Below are positions 10,566 through 19,432 of a stretch of 64,000 bases of DNA, piece after piece. The stretch is from Rs1 sp000416275 (GTDB taxonomy: Bacteria > Pseudomonadota > Gammaproteobacteria > Pseudomonadales > Balneatricaceae), in the NCBI GenBank assembly GCA_965243635.1, contig OZ251574.1, positions 2,790,001 to 2,854,000 on the forward strand. Direction: 5' to 3'. Under the pieces are notes generated by a model. That model was given only the letters and a program-made list of their open reading frames with translations. It ran no database searches and had not been told where the DNA came from. The stretch's first letter is position 1. Every line of letters begins with the position of its first letter. A program made the translations under genes and the position numbers.

Positions 10566-12487
10566 TCTACTATAGCTTACGCCAATTAAAGCCCTAGTCA
10601 GCGGCTACTTCTCGACGAATTAATTCTGCCAATGGGGGGATATCCCCAATCCCAGAATTTCTATCCAATATATAGTCCCAAAATGACACACCAAGCTTTC
10701 GACAAGTCTTTTTTAGACTGGAAAATGTATCTCGGCACTCTCTTCCAACATCACTGCGAGTACCTCCACTGATCTTTCTCTTTTTTACGAAATCCCTGAT
10801 ATCTGTTTCACTACCATTGGTATGTAAGGGAATTTCAGGACGTGCTAATACTCGCAGTAATTTCGCTTTGTTTTTGTAGATCCGCTTGAGCAATTGGTTT
10901 AAAGACTCATAACGTGTTCGCTGCGTAAAAATCTCGTCAAAAAAAGTCTCCAGCGCGGCTTTCTGATCGGAACCTGGCTGGACTTTATACGTTTTTAGGC
11001 CTCGATATAAATCCCAAATTTCACCGCGTACTTTCGCTATATCCTCTCGGTGCCATTCGTTTAACGGCAGCATTGTGTGTACCAAACGCTCAGTATGAAT
11101 CCAGCACAATGCGTGCTGCAGAATATTGAACTGACCCGCCCCGTCACTGAGTATGACTAAGTTCTGGCACCGGTTTTGATGCTGCACATTACCAAGTAAA
11201 GCGCCTTCCGTCGCAATACGACGGTGGCGCGCCGAGTTGATTCCCTGCTCATCAAGATGCTCCTCCCAACGCAGGGCATTAGCAAAATGCGACAAGCCAC
11301 TCTCTAAGAGAAGCTTTAGTGGGACATGCGGTAATTTTTGATCTACCCAGTAAGACTCAGCGTGATGATTAATACGATAACTTTTATCCCCCGCACAGAG
11401 CAATTCCAAAAAATTAACCCTACTCTTAGAGCCTGTCGATTCAAACCAAGCAAAATACTCGTTGCCTATTTGAGTGACATAACCGTTGACCCCTTTATGG
11501 CGAGCACCTGAATCGTCAACAGTGACATAATCGGACAAAGCTAAACCCGCTTTTAAAATGTCGTTCTTTTCCTGATGAAATTGAGATTTTCCCTCGGATA
11601 AAAGGCGATTGATTTGACCGGCGGAGATATCAATCCCCCATTCTCGCAGTTGCTCTAGCAATAGAGGTTGGGTGACATGACAGTGATGATGTTGATAAAG
11701 GACATAGCTGAGTAAATAAGGACCGTAATGCAGCCCGTTCAATTCTTTAGGTAATTTAGCGGTGAGGGTTTGGCCGTCTGGTGTGACATAACGGGCGAGA
11801 CGATAACGGGTGTTTTTTGTGCCAATAACCAACTCCTGAACAATAAAATCCCGGTATCCTTTAAAGCGAGCTCCTGGAGGGATACCGTCTTGCGGTTGAA
11901 CCACTTGATCGTCATGGATAGTTAGATTCACATTTTTAGAGCGTTTCTTTGAGCCTGGCCGCTTTTTGTTTTCTGTCGACACTGAATCATCGCCCGTCGA
12001 TTTATCTGTTTCTTTGTCCAAGTTACTTGGTTTGAAAGTGGGCCGTTTTTTCTGCTTTTTTAGTACGCGCACTTCATCTTTGAGCAGCTCGATCTCTTCG
12101 GCTTGCTGCTGAATACTTTGAAAGCATTGCTCTACTATCAGTAGTAAGCTTTTGACTACCGGAGTTTGTTCACTTTCTGGAATATCAGGTAAAGTAGGGA
12201 GTTTTTTCAAAGGTTTAAGTCATAGCAGCGAATGATAAGGTTATCTTACCATGGCTTTTTTAGGTGATTTTTTTGCTTCTGTGAAGAGGTCTGAGACATT
12301 TGAATAGTTAGTCGCAACCCGCGAGTTTATAAGATAAATAAACCACTCACATGGACTGGTATAACGCGGTGCTGCTACTTTAAAGAAGAAGGGAAGTGGT
12401 CTTTAATTTTAACGACTTTTGGACTAAAACCCTGTCAAGAGAAAATGATTTATATTGACGTTCTGCCCCGAGTTATTGAGAAGTTAC
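10541..12487 (-). mobile_element. IS66-like element (ISBst12 type), copy 1, inserted in the NRPS gene
   Basis: The element is 1947 bp long with near-perfect terminal inverted repeats GTAACTTCTCAATAAC...; the two ends differ at one position (ACACGG versus ACTCGG). It is flanked by a perfect 8-bp duplication, CGATTTTT, at 10533-10540 and 12488-12495; 8 bp is the usual duplication length of the IS66 family. It carries one transposase gene and no tnpA/tnpB, as in the ISBst12 subgroup. Removing the element and one duplication restores a single in-frame NRPS gene. A second copy of identical length lies at 57853-59799. Confidence 0.95.
10594..12210 (-). CDS. IS66-like (ISBst12 group) transposase, copy 1
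   Basis: A 538-residue DDE transposase that mobilises the element by cutting and joining DNA at its inverted repeats. An N-terminal coiled-coil segment (about 25-55) and a Lys/Ser-rich linker precede the catalytic core. Candidate acidic residues lie in VTVDDSGAR, in LSDGAG, and in NGSETDIRDF followed by a KKRKISGGTRS stretch, the layout of IS66-like TnpC proteins. It is full length and undamaged. It differs by about three residues from the copy at 57906-59522 (for example Leu/Arg near 43 and Ser/Ala in DTFxSLKK), so both are recent. It is transcribed in the same direction as the interrupted synthetase. Confidence 0.92.
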   Translation of the reverse strand: MKKLPTLPDIPESEQTPVVKSLLLIVEQCFQSIQQQAEEIELLKDEVRVLKKQKKRPTFKPSNLDKETDKSTGDDSVSTENKKRPGSKKRSKNVNLTIHDDQVVQPQDGIPPGARFKGYRDFIVQELVIGTKNTRYRLARYVTPDGQTLTAKLPKELNGLHYGPYLLSYVLYQHHHCHVTQPLLLEQLREWGIDISAGQINRLLSEGKSQFHQEKNDILKAGLALSDYVTVDDSGARHKGVNGYVTQIGNEYFAWFESTGSKSRVNFLELLCAGDKSYRINHHAESYWVDQKLPHVPLKLLLESGLSHFANALRWEEHLDEQGINSARHRRIATEGALLGNVQHQNRCQNLVILSDGAGQFNILQHALCWIHTERLVHTMLPLNEWHREDIAKVRGEIWDLYRGLKTYKVQPGSDQKAALETFFDEIFTQRTRYESLNQLLKRIYKNKAKLLRVLARPEIPLHTNGSETDIRDFVKKRKISGGTRSDVGRECRDTFSSLKKTCRKLGVSFWDYILDRNSGIGDIPPLAELIRREVAAD

Positions 12488-13384
12488 CGATTTTTGAGTC
12501 AACCAGTGTTGACGACGCTCAAAACGACCATGATCTGCACTGCGACTAGCCCTTGGCAATATGGGCGCGTCCGGTAATGTGGCGGCCTGTATTTTCCACC
12601 ACTGCAATTGGCGACGACTGGTATCGGACTCTCTTTGCCGCTGGCTGGCCAGACAGTAATCACGAAAACTCAGTTCAAATACCGGCAGTGATTGCCCTCC
12701 GGCGTAAAGTTGTGCCCACTCGACAAACAACACTTGATAGCTCCAGCCATCAATGGCCCAACAGTCGATACTGAGACACAGAATATTGCGCTCCTGCCCC
12801 TGAACACAACTGAATTCAAACTGTGGCCAATGCTGTAAATCAAAATTCTGATGTGACAAACGGTCGCGTAGACTTTCAAGGGTAAGATTAAAATTATCGC
12901 CTGCATTTACCCGACCAATCGACACCGCAGGTACCTGCTGCAAAATCTGCTGCTGACCATTAGGGGTCACCACCGCCCGCAACATGGCGTGACGATCTAC
13001 CAGTTGTTGCCAGCACTGCTCTAGCCGGTCGATATCTAACCCATTAGCATCCAATTCAAAGTACAAATGGATGGCCACATTTCCACCGTCCAAATACGCG
13101 CTGCGTCCAAGCCAGTACGCCTGCTGGTTTTCATTGAGATCAAACGGCTGGAAACGGTTAGCTGGGTCTAAAGGAATATCACCCTCTGACTCATCACTCT
13201 CCTCAAGCAATACCAGCAACAGCGGTTTGTGAAGACCTATTTGCTCCGCCAATAGCGGTGTCATACTACCTGTTGCTCCCAGCGCTTGCAGCTGACCTTC
13301 AAATACCTGCAAGCGTATTCCCTGCTCGCGTAGCTGTAACAGCAGTTGCTGTGTCTGGTCCATTTCAGTCATCAGAATTCCCAT
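12473..13384 (-). CDS. NRPS, N-terminal fragment (docking domain + N-half of Cy domain) cut by an insertion sequence
   Basis: This is the proximal part of the interrupted synthetase; native codons end near residue 299, and the last few residues come from the IS end. Residues about 9-60 look like a TubC-type docking domain. Residues 77-298 are the first half of a heterocyclization (Cy) condensation-type domain: FDLNENQQAYWLGR at 81-94 matches the Cy C1 signature, and D207-C-W-A-I-D212-G-W-S215 is the DxxxxDxxS motif that replaces HHxxxDG in Cy domains. Cy domains condense and cyclise Cys, Ser or Thr to a thiazoline or oxazoline. The preceding gene stops in TGATG, so the start is either GTG/ATG at 13384 or, more likely by coupling, the fifth codon ATG at 13372. 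Joined to 4920-10540, the intact gene would have encoded about 2165 residues in frame. Confidence 0.9.
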   Translation of the reverse strand: MGILMTEMDQTQQLLLQLREQGIRLQVFEGQLQALGATGSMTPLLAEQIGLHKPLLLVLLEESDESEGDIPLDPANRFQPFDLNENQQAYWLGRSAYLDGGNVAIHLYFELDANGLDIDRLEQCWQQLVDRHAMLRAVVTPNGQQQILQQVPAVSIGRVNAGDNFNLTLESLRDRLSHQNFDLQHWPQFEFSCVQGQERNILCLSIDCWAIDGWSYQVLFVEWAQLYAGGQSLPVFELSFRDYCLASQRQRESDTSRRQLQWWKIQAATLPDAPILPRASRSADHGRFERRQHWLTQKSVTSQ

Positions 13385-15630
13385 ACTTGTAGGCTATTTT
13401 TATCGCTCTGGTCACGCTCATGCCAGCCGAGCAGTTCAATCAGCTGTGATACTTGACCAGGTGATGAAGCACCTGCTAGAACATCGAGATTAATTTGCAG
13501 CTGCCACTCTTTACGCAACCTAGCTAACAAGCTCATCATATGCAGTGAATTCCCACCTAACTCGAACAGTGATGCATCCAAATCATGTACTGGCTGCTGA
13601 AGAATATCGCTGTAAAGATGCAGCAAACGCTGCTGTAAAGACGTGATGGAGACCACTGTATCGACGACAGCCGCTGTCTGCTGCTGCGCAAGCTGACGTA
13701 AATGATGATGATCAATCTTGCCGTTAGCGTTGAGCGGCAGCTCTGCCAACGTCATAAAGCTAACAGGGCGCATCCATGCTGGTAACTGCCGGCAGACAAA
13801 GCGCGCCGCTGCAGTGTCAGCCTGAAGCGGCGTCAACCACGCTTGCAGCTGACAACTCTGTTCATCCAACCGCACATAGGCTCGCTGCACATCAGGTTGG
13901 CGGCGCAGTAGCGCTTCAATTTCACCCGGCTCAATACGGTAACCGTTGAGTTTGATTTGAGCATCCATACGGCCAATAAATTCCACAGCACCCTGTTCAT
14001 TGAGCCGGGCCAAATCACCACTGAGATAAGCTGGGCGATTACGCCACTGCACAAACCGTTCCGCACTGCGCTGTGGCTGGTTGATATAACCGCTAGCCAG
14101 ACCTTCACCCAGACACAGCAACTGGCCTGTTGCACCGATCGAAACTGGCTCCAACTCACTATCTACCAGCACAATATCAGTGCCTACAATGGGATGACCA
14201 ATCGCTATATCAAAGCGTTCAACATGCGCCGAATCAACACGCTGACAACAAGTGTAAACGCCATTTTCAGTTGGTCCGTAGCCATTGATAAAGCGGGTAT
14301 TGGGACTGGCAGCCAACGCTGCCCGCAATGCCTGAACTGAGGCTTTTTCTCCACCAAAAAAGAGCTGACGAAAATGACAGAACAATGCTGGATTCAAGTC
14401 GGCAATCCGATTGAAAAGTCCGGTCGTAAAAAAACCACTATTAACTTTGGTCGCTACAATCTGACGCTCTAGTTGATGCAGATCCAGCAGAGTTTCACGT
14501 TCAAACAAAACCAGTGGCAAGCCATTGAGCATCGCCGCCCACACCTCCAGTGCAGAGGCATCAAAGGCCGGGTTAGAAAAATAGCCGAAACGATCTTGCG
14601 GTTGGACATCAAAGAAATCGGCCTCAACAACCAATCGATGCAATGCTCGCCCTGGCAACATCACCCCCTTAGGTTTTCCCTCACTGCCGGAGGTGTAATA
14701 GAGGGTATTCACTTCATCTATCGCCAACGGGCGTAATAAGACAGTTTGCGAGGGGGCTGAAACGGGTAAAGATAACTGCGTCACACCCTCCAACACATAA
14801 CTAAGCTGCCCCAGCACATACTGACTATTAGCATCAAACAACTGATAGCGCAGCCGCTCCAGTGGAATATCATCTATCAGCGGCATGGCGACAACACCTG
14901 CTGCATTGCACGCTAAGGTGGCAACAACTAACTCAATCGACTTGGGCAGCGCCAGTGCAACACAACCGTGACGAGGCACTGTGGTCGCCAAAAACATTGC
15001 CGTGCATTCCACCCGCTGCGCAAGTTCAGACCAACTCAAAATCACAGCGCCCATTTGCAATGCAACCGCCTCTGGATGACGCTCTGCTTGATCCACAAAA
15101 CGCCTGTACAACGACACCTCTGGCGGCGCTGCCTGCGGACCTCTGATCAGCTGGCCCAGCTGCGGTGCCAACCAGAGATTTAACAGCTGTTGCAACTGGC
15201 TGGCACTGTAATCTGCGGTGTAAAACAATTGCCCCTTACTGTCTTCATGCTGAATAAATGTCAACTGCGGGTGAGTTAGTTCGACATCTTGCAAACCTGC
15301 GGGAAGTTTGGCATTGATACACAGACGTAATCCTGCCTGACGGTATAACACGGCATCTGCTGGGCCTATCGTCAGCACTGCCCTATCCATTTGCAGAATG
15401 TCACCACAGAGATTAATCGAAAAAAATTGATCCCCTTTTAACAACACCGCAAAGACTTCAGCTTGACCGGCAAAACAGGCCACCGCTGTTAGAAGAACCG
15501 AGGCGAACTCTTCAATACTATCCGCTGTCTGACCATTAAAAGTAAGGAAGCTTGGTTCCGGTCTTGAATCGATATTGACCGCAGGCGGAACGATATATCG
15601 CTCGGCCCATACTGATAAATTCGATGACAC
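13372..15630 (-). CDS. NRPS loading protein, A-PCP with a vestigial C-domain remnant
   Basis: A 752-residue protein and the first gene of the synthetase operon. The first 165 residues resemble only the C-terminal end of a condensation domain, with no HHxxxDG, as in some initiation modules. The adenylation domain (about 170-645) has TSGSEGKPKG at 313-322 (Glu where Thr is usual), FDAS at 356-359, NGYGPTE at 449-455, YLSGD at 535-539, GYRIEPGEIE at 563-572 and the A10 lysine in NANGK at 638. The carrier domain has LGGNSL with the phosphopantetheine Ser near 695. By hand alignment to GrsA I read pocket residues D-A-L-F-F-G-G-V-Y; Asp235 fits an alpha-amino acid, but I do not assign a substrate. 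The start is GTG with a strong GGAGG 8 bp upstream. The TGATG overlap implies coupling to the Cy gene. Confidence 0.9.
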   Translation of the reverse strand: MSSNLSVWAERYIVPPAVNIDSRPEPSFLTFNGQTADSIEEFASVLLTAVACFAGQAEVFAVLLKGDQFFSINLCGDILQMDRAVLTIGPADAVLYRQAGLRLCINAKLPAGLQDVELTHPQLTFIQHEDSKGQLFYTADYSASQLQQLLNLWLAPQLGQLIRGPQAAPPEVSLYRRFVDQAERHPEAVALQMGAVILSWSELAQRVECTAMFLATTVPRHGCVALALPKSIELVVATLACNAAGVVAMPLIDDIPLERLRYQLFDANSQYVLGQLSYVLEGVTQLSLPVSAPSQTVLLRPLAIDEVNTLYYTSGSEGKPKGVMLPGRALHRLVVEADFFDVQPQDRFGYFSNPAFDASALEVWAAMLNGLPLVLFERETLLDLHQLERQIVATKVNSGFFTTGLFNRIADLNPALFCHFRQLFFGGEKASVQALRAALAASPNTRFINGYGPTENGVYTCCQRVDSAHVERFDIAIGHPIVGTDIVLVDSELEPVSIGATGQLLCLGEGLASGYINQPQRSAERFVQWRNRPAYLSGDLARLNEQGAVEFIGRMDAQIKLNGYRIEPGEIEALLRRQPDVQRAYVRLDEQSCQLQAWLTPLQADTAAARFVCRQLPAWMRPVSFMTLAELPLNANGKIDHHHLRQLAQQQTAAVVDTVVSITSLQQRLLHLYSDILQQPVHDLDASLFELGGNSLHMMSLLARLRKEWQLQINLDVLAGASSPGQVSQLIELLGWHERDQSDKNSLQVWEF

Positions 15631-15815
15631 CAGAGCGCCCTCCAGAACTTAGATATAGTGGATACTGAATCTATAGAATAAAAAGTTTAAGAAAAACCGG
15701 CCTTCAAGTTTTACAGATCAGTTAAAAAATTATTTAAACTAAATTGCAGCGCTGAAACCAACCGCAAACACATGAAAAAAAGTAACTTTATATGCTCACA
15801 ACACCTTCAACTAAT

Positions 15816-15977
15816 ACCTGAATCCGTGACTTCAAAGTGAATACAGAGTGCAAGATATTGGTTTTACGGTGGAATTGAAAAATCTTAGCTGCACCCATAG
15901 GTTCAGCGAGCATTTTTCTAACCGTCGTAGAATCAATAGTTTGCGCTATGTGGTGCAGTGAAGTCACTGATTCAGGT
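15816..15977. repeat. MITE-like element A, copy 1 (162 bp)
   Basis: A 162-bp non-coding element bounded by inverted repeats ACCTGAATCCGTGACTTCA / TGAAGTCACTGATTCAGGT (one mismatch) and a 3-bp direct duplication AAT (15813-15815, 15978-15980). It is nearly identical to copies at 18897-19058 and 30363-30524. It lies between the NRPS operon and its divergent exporter, about 190 bp upstream of the first NRPS start, so it may have altered that promoter region. Confidence 0.88.
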
Positions 15978-16047
15978 AATAGTCTTTAAAAGTCAGAAAG
16001 AAAGCTAATTGGCTGCCATAATACTTAAGCAATAAGACAACGCAAAC

Positions 16048-16066
16048 GAAAATGATTCTTATTTCC
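16048..16066. promoter_or_regulatory. Fur-box-like site upstream of the MATE gene
   Basis: GAAAATGATTCTTATTTCC matches 13 of 19 positions of the classical Fur consensus GATAATGATAATCATTATC. It lies 122 bp before the exporter start and about 420 bp from the NRPS start, in the only divergent promoter region of the cluster. Iron-dependent repression of one or both transcripts is inferred from this single site. Confidence 0.5.
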
Positions 16067-16187
16067 GTCTACTAGCTTTTATTATCCCTACAGTGACAAT
16101 CCGCCCCGATAAAATATGAGAAAATTTCAGCATCGAGGTCATAGCGATCTTGTAATGAGAAATTAAAACTTAATTGAGAGTTAAGAT

Positions 16188-17600
16188 ATGAAGCTATTGA
16201 TGGCGGCAACGCCAATTATGAAACTTGCATTACCGCTGATGATTATTCAGTTATGCCAGGCATCACTTGGACTGATGGACACTCTGATTGCCGGGCGCTA
16301 CTTTTACAAAGACCTGGCGGCAATAGGCTTAGGTAGTAATTTATGGACCCCGGTCGGTATGCTAATTACCGGCATCCTATATGTGCTGGTCCCGCGTATC
16401 TCTGCACTGACCGCAAACAGTGCTGACGAATCAGCCGCCGCACTGGCAGACTTGCGTCAGCAGGGTGAGCGACTAGCACTGATAATTGGTACGATAGCGC
16501 TGGTGCTGGTATTGGCACTATCACTTCTGCCAGCGGCGCTGATTGACGACACAGCCACAGCCACCATCGCCAGTCACTACCTGCGATATGCGGCTTTTGG
16601 TATGCCTGGGCTCGCACTGTTTGTGATGTACCGATTTCTTTGCGAGGGGCACAGCCATATCAGCGCCATCATGTTGGCCGCCTTAATACTGGCGGTGATC
16701 AATCCCTTGTTAAATGTGGCCTTAGTCAACGGCCTAGTAGGCCTGCCAAAACTTGGAGGTGCCGGTTGTGGCCTGGCAACGGCCCTCAGTAGTTGGTTGG
16801 CTGCCGGTTTAATGCGTCAAACCTGTAAACGTAAGCTCCCGGCACTATTCAGTACCGCCCCTGCCAATCACCGCGATAATAGCTGGAAAGTATTGCTCGG
16901 CCAGGGACTTGCGATTGGGATAGCATTAGTACTAGAGGTACTGGCTTTGACTGCCTTGGCACTGCTTGCTGCCCGTATGGGCATCCGCGTGATCGGGGCC
17001 CATCAGATCGCGATCAATATAGCCATGGTGATTTTCATGATCCCCGTTGCATTAAGTAGCGCAGCAACTATTCGTGTTGCCTACTATCGCGGGCAGCTGG
17101 ACGCTGTTGGAGCACAGCAGACGACCCTTGCAGCTATGCTGATTGCCGCAGGATATGGCGCACTTATGACCGTCATTATTCTAGTGGTAGGTGAGGGAGT
17201 ACTGAGTGCATTCACTAATGATCAGCAAGTGCTGGCGATTGCCTCCGGCCTGTTACTATTTATCGCCGCTTTCCAGTTGCTTGATGCATTACAGATTACA
17301 GCTGCAGGTGTACTGCGGGGCATGGAAGAATTTATAAAACCACTGATTGCCGTGCTGATAACATATTGGGGACTAGTGATACCACTAAGCTATGCTATAG
17401 GTGTGCGCGGTTGGTTACTGCCTGGATACATTGGTATCAATACTATCTGGTTTATGCTCAGCGTCGGACTATCAATAGCAGCCCTTATACTGGGTTATCA
17501 GGCTTTTTCTGTGCTAAAAGAATTTTCAGCGGCAAATAAATCAGAGCCGGGAAATAAACGACCTGCAGTTAACAGGGCTGAAAGCTTGTCTCTATCCTGA
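16188..17600 (+). CDS. MATE family efflux transporter next to the NRPS operon
   Basis: A 470-residue inner-membrane protein with about 12 hydrophobic helices and the paired-half layout of NorM/DinF-type MATE exporters, which expel organic compounds in exchange for Na+ or H+. The N-terminal segment with TPIMKLALPLMI and LMDTLIAGR is typical of the family. It is transcribed divergently from the synthetase genes with a Fur-like site between, so it is a good candidate to export the cluster product (inference). Its last codons are unusual: the TGA stop lies inside a 28-bp fragment of repeat A, so the original C-terminus was probably different. The start ATG at 16188 is followed within 12 residues by another Met, so a slightly later start is possible. 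Confidence 0.88.
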   Translation: MKLLMAATPIMKLALPLMIIQLCQASLGLMDTLIAGRYFYKDLAAIGLGSNLWTPVGMLITGILYVLVPRISALTANSADESAAALADLRQQGERLALIIGTIALVLVLALSLLPAALIDDTATATIASHYLRYAAFGMPGLALFVMYRFLCEGHSHISAIMLAALILAVINPLLNVALVNGLVGLPKLGGAGCGLATALSSWLAAGLMRQTCKRKLPALFSTAPANHRDNSWKVLLGQGLAIGIALVLEVLALTALALLAARMGIRVIGAHQIAINIAMVIFMIPVALSSAATIRVAYYRGQLDAVGAQQTTLAAMLIAAGYGALMTVIILVVGEGVLSAFTNDQQVLAIASGLLLFIAAFQLLDALQITAAGVLRGMEEFIKPLIAVLITYWGLVIPLSYAIGVRGWLLPGYIGINTIWFMLSVGLSIAALILGYQAFSVLKEFSAANKSEPGNKRPAVNRAESLSLS

Positions 17601-17623
17601 ATCCGTGACTTCAAAGTGAATAC
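17596..17623. repeat. MITE-like element A, left-end fragment
   Basis: 28 bp matching the left terminus of element A (from CCTGAATCCGTGACTTC to GAATAC), broken off where element B begins. It supplies the stop codon of the upstream MATE gene. Confidence 0.75.
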
Positions 17624-17626
17624 ACA

Positions 17627-17803
17627 GAGACCTTTGCATAACGTTGCGAGCGAAGATAAGACCAGGCAAAAACCGGCGAGAAAGTGGAGTTAGTATGCCC
17701 CTCACTTTGGGTACAGTGTGACCTTATTTATGGGTATTACTGGTGTAAATGAGCATGTTGAGCCAGTTTTTAACGCCGTATGGGTAAGTTATGCAGAGGT
17801 CTG
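17627..17803. repeat. MITE-like element B, copy 1
   Basis: About 176 bp bounded by GAGACCTTTGCATAAC and an inverted GTTATGCAGAGGTCT, with the internal block around GGGTATTACTGGTGTAAATG shared with 22688-22890 (inverted) and 62182-62332. The terminal sequence resembles inverted repeats of IS5-family elements of the IS1031/IS1106 kind, so these may be non-autonomous derivatives. No coding capacity. The rest of 17601-18046 shows no gene. Confidence 0.75.
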
Positions 17804-18046
17804 ACGATAATAGACATGTTTGCAGGTCAATGCACAGCTCCAACACTACAGAATAAACGCGCAATCACCCATAATTACACTGCTAAAACTGCATCAGAGT
17901 TACATTGACAAGTGACAATCTGCCGGCACATACAAATTGAGAGAACCAAAAACACTATTAATGTTCAAGCTTTACGTAGATATTTATTATGTTGTCGCTT
18001 TTTCTACGCTAAACTGTATTCACCCATCTTTTATAAACTGTAGATT

Positions 18047-18844
18047 ATGCCGAAAAAATCAGAGACAAGTGAGAGAGTTCAGCGTGCTGCAGATGAGTTA
18101 CTGGCACTGGGAAAGCGCCCTACTCAGCAAGCCGTAAGAGACATCATAGGCAGCGGCAGTATCACGACCATTAATCACGCCTTGAATTTTTGGTGGGCTA
18201 ATTTATCAAAAAAAATTAATCGGCAAGATCAGCACCCCGCACTACCTGAGCCAGTGCTCACTGCAGCCTCTAAGCTATGGGATCAGGCAATGGTCTATTC
18301 TCACGCCGCTTTAGATGAGCAGCGTCTGCAGCTAAATCAAGCGTTACAAGAACACCAGACAGCAGATAGTCAACAATTATCCCAAACACAAATCGCGATG
18401 TTTGCCGTTCAGCAACAAAATAATGAATTACTAAAAACCAATGAAGGGTTACTCGAGCAAATAAACAGTCTACTGCAGAGTACGCATGTTCTAGAGACCT
18501 CATTAATTCATAAAACCTCGGAATGTGATGAACAAGTACGGGAAAACAAACAACTAGCCCTGTTGCTGAAAGAGACTAATATCCACCCCGTTAGCCTGCA
18601 AATATCAGATGAGCTATTTCAGGCAAAAATCGATTTAAAAGTAAGTCAAGTTATAGCTACTGATTTAAAGTCAAATCTGGCCAGACAAGAAAGTCGCAGC
18701 AGCGAATTACAGCAGCAATTATTTGATCAAGAAAAAAGCAGCATTAAGCAAGTACATCGATTAGAGTTAGTCATTAGCCAACAAGATGTGAAATTTAATA
18801 ATATTAAAGAAGAACTTGAAAGTTTTCAGAAAAGCGGCCGATAG
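18047..18844 (+). CDS. KfrA-like DNA-binding protein with long coiled coil
   Basis: A 265-residue protein. Residues 8-90 match the KfrA N-terminal pattern: a helix-turn-helix-type region with V..AADELLALGKRPTQQAVR, IGSGSITTIN and a Trp at the end. From about 90 to the C-terminus it is Gln/Glu/Leu-rich with heptad spacing, consistent with an extended coiled coil. KfrA proteins are plasmid-associated autorepressors that may help nucleoid or plasmid organisation. Here the gene stands alone between repeat elements with no replication or partition genes nearby, so it may be a chromosomal relative or a relic of an integrated plasmid. The ATG at 18047 gives the full conserved N-terminus; the Shine-Dalgarno sequence is weak. 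Confidence 0.75.
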   Translation: MPKKSETSERVQRAADELLALGKRPTQQAVRDIIGSGSITTINHALNFWWANLSKKINRQDQHPALPEPVLTAASKLWDQAMVYSHAALDEQRLQLNQALQEHQTADSQQLSQTQIAMFAVQQQNNELLKTNEGLLEQINSLLQSTHVLETSLIHKTSECDEQVRENKQLALLLKETNIHPVSLQISDELFQAKIDLKVSQVIATDLKSNLARQESRSSELQQQLFDQEKSSIKQVHRLELVISQQDVKFNNIKEELESFQKSGR

Positions 18845-18896
18845 AGTTACTGTTTGCTATTATTGACGTTGCTCAGTGTGTTAGAACGTCACTATT

Positions 18897-19058
18897 ACCT
18901 GAATCCGTGACTTCAAAGTGAATACAGAGTGTAAGATATTGGCTCTACAGTGGAATTGAAAAATCTTAGCTGCACCCGTAGGTTCAGCGGGTATTTTTCT
19001 AACCGCTGTAGAATCAAGAGCTTGCGCTATGTGGTGCTGTGAAGTCACTGATTCAGGT
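18897..19058. repeat. MITE-like element A, copy 2 (162 bp)
   Basis: Full-length copy with the same inverted repeats as copy 1 and a 3-bp duplication ATT (18894-18896, 19059-19061). It sits 52 bp after the KfrA-like gene. Confidence 0.88.
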
Positions 19059-19432
19059 ATTAGCTAAATCAGCAAATCCTAGGGTGTCTAGCATAAATTA
19101 TTGATCCTGCAACGCTTTGCAGAAATCACTGAGCCTAAGGGAGACTCTGAATGAGTCACAGACGCCCCTGGCGTACCGAGAAACGGGTGATTAAGACAAC
19201 GGTTTAGGCATACTGGTGGTTATTCAGAGGCTCCTAATGGCTTTATGCATGGATACTTTTTTTTAACCGCTGATGGACGTACCTGAGTTTGCTGCTAATA
19301 TATTAAATTGTGCTATAAAACCAATATTTTACGACCTACATCCACTCAAAAAGCAGGGATTTAGGTATTAGACGTTTTAACTCGGGGAACAGCTCCCTTA
19401 CACTCTTAGTATTATTTTACATTGGAAAATTA
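19059..19432. other. Intergenic stretch, no gene recognised
   Basis: 374 bp with stops in all frames and no convincing RNA gene. It should contain the promoter of the following small gene. No repeat family seen elsewhere in the window occurs here. Confidence 0.5.
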
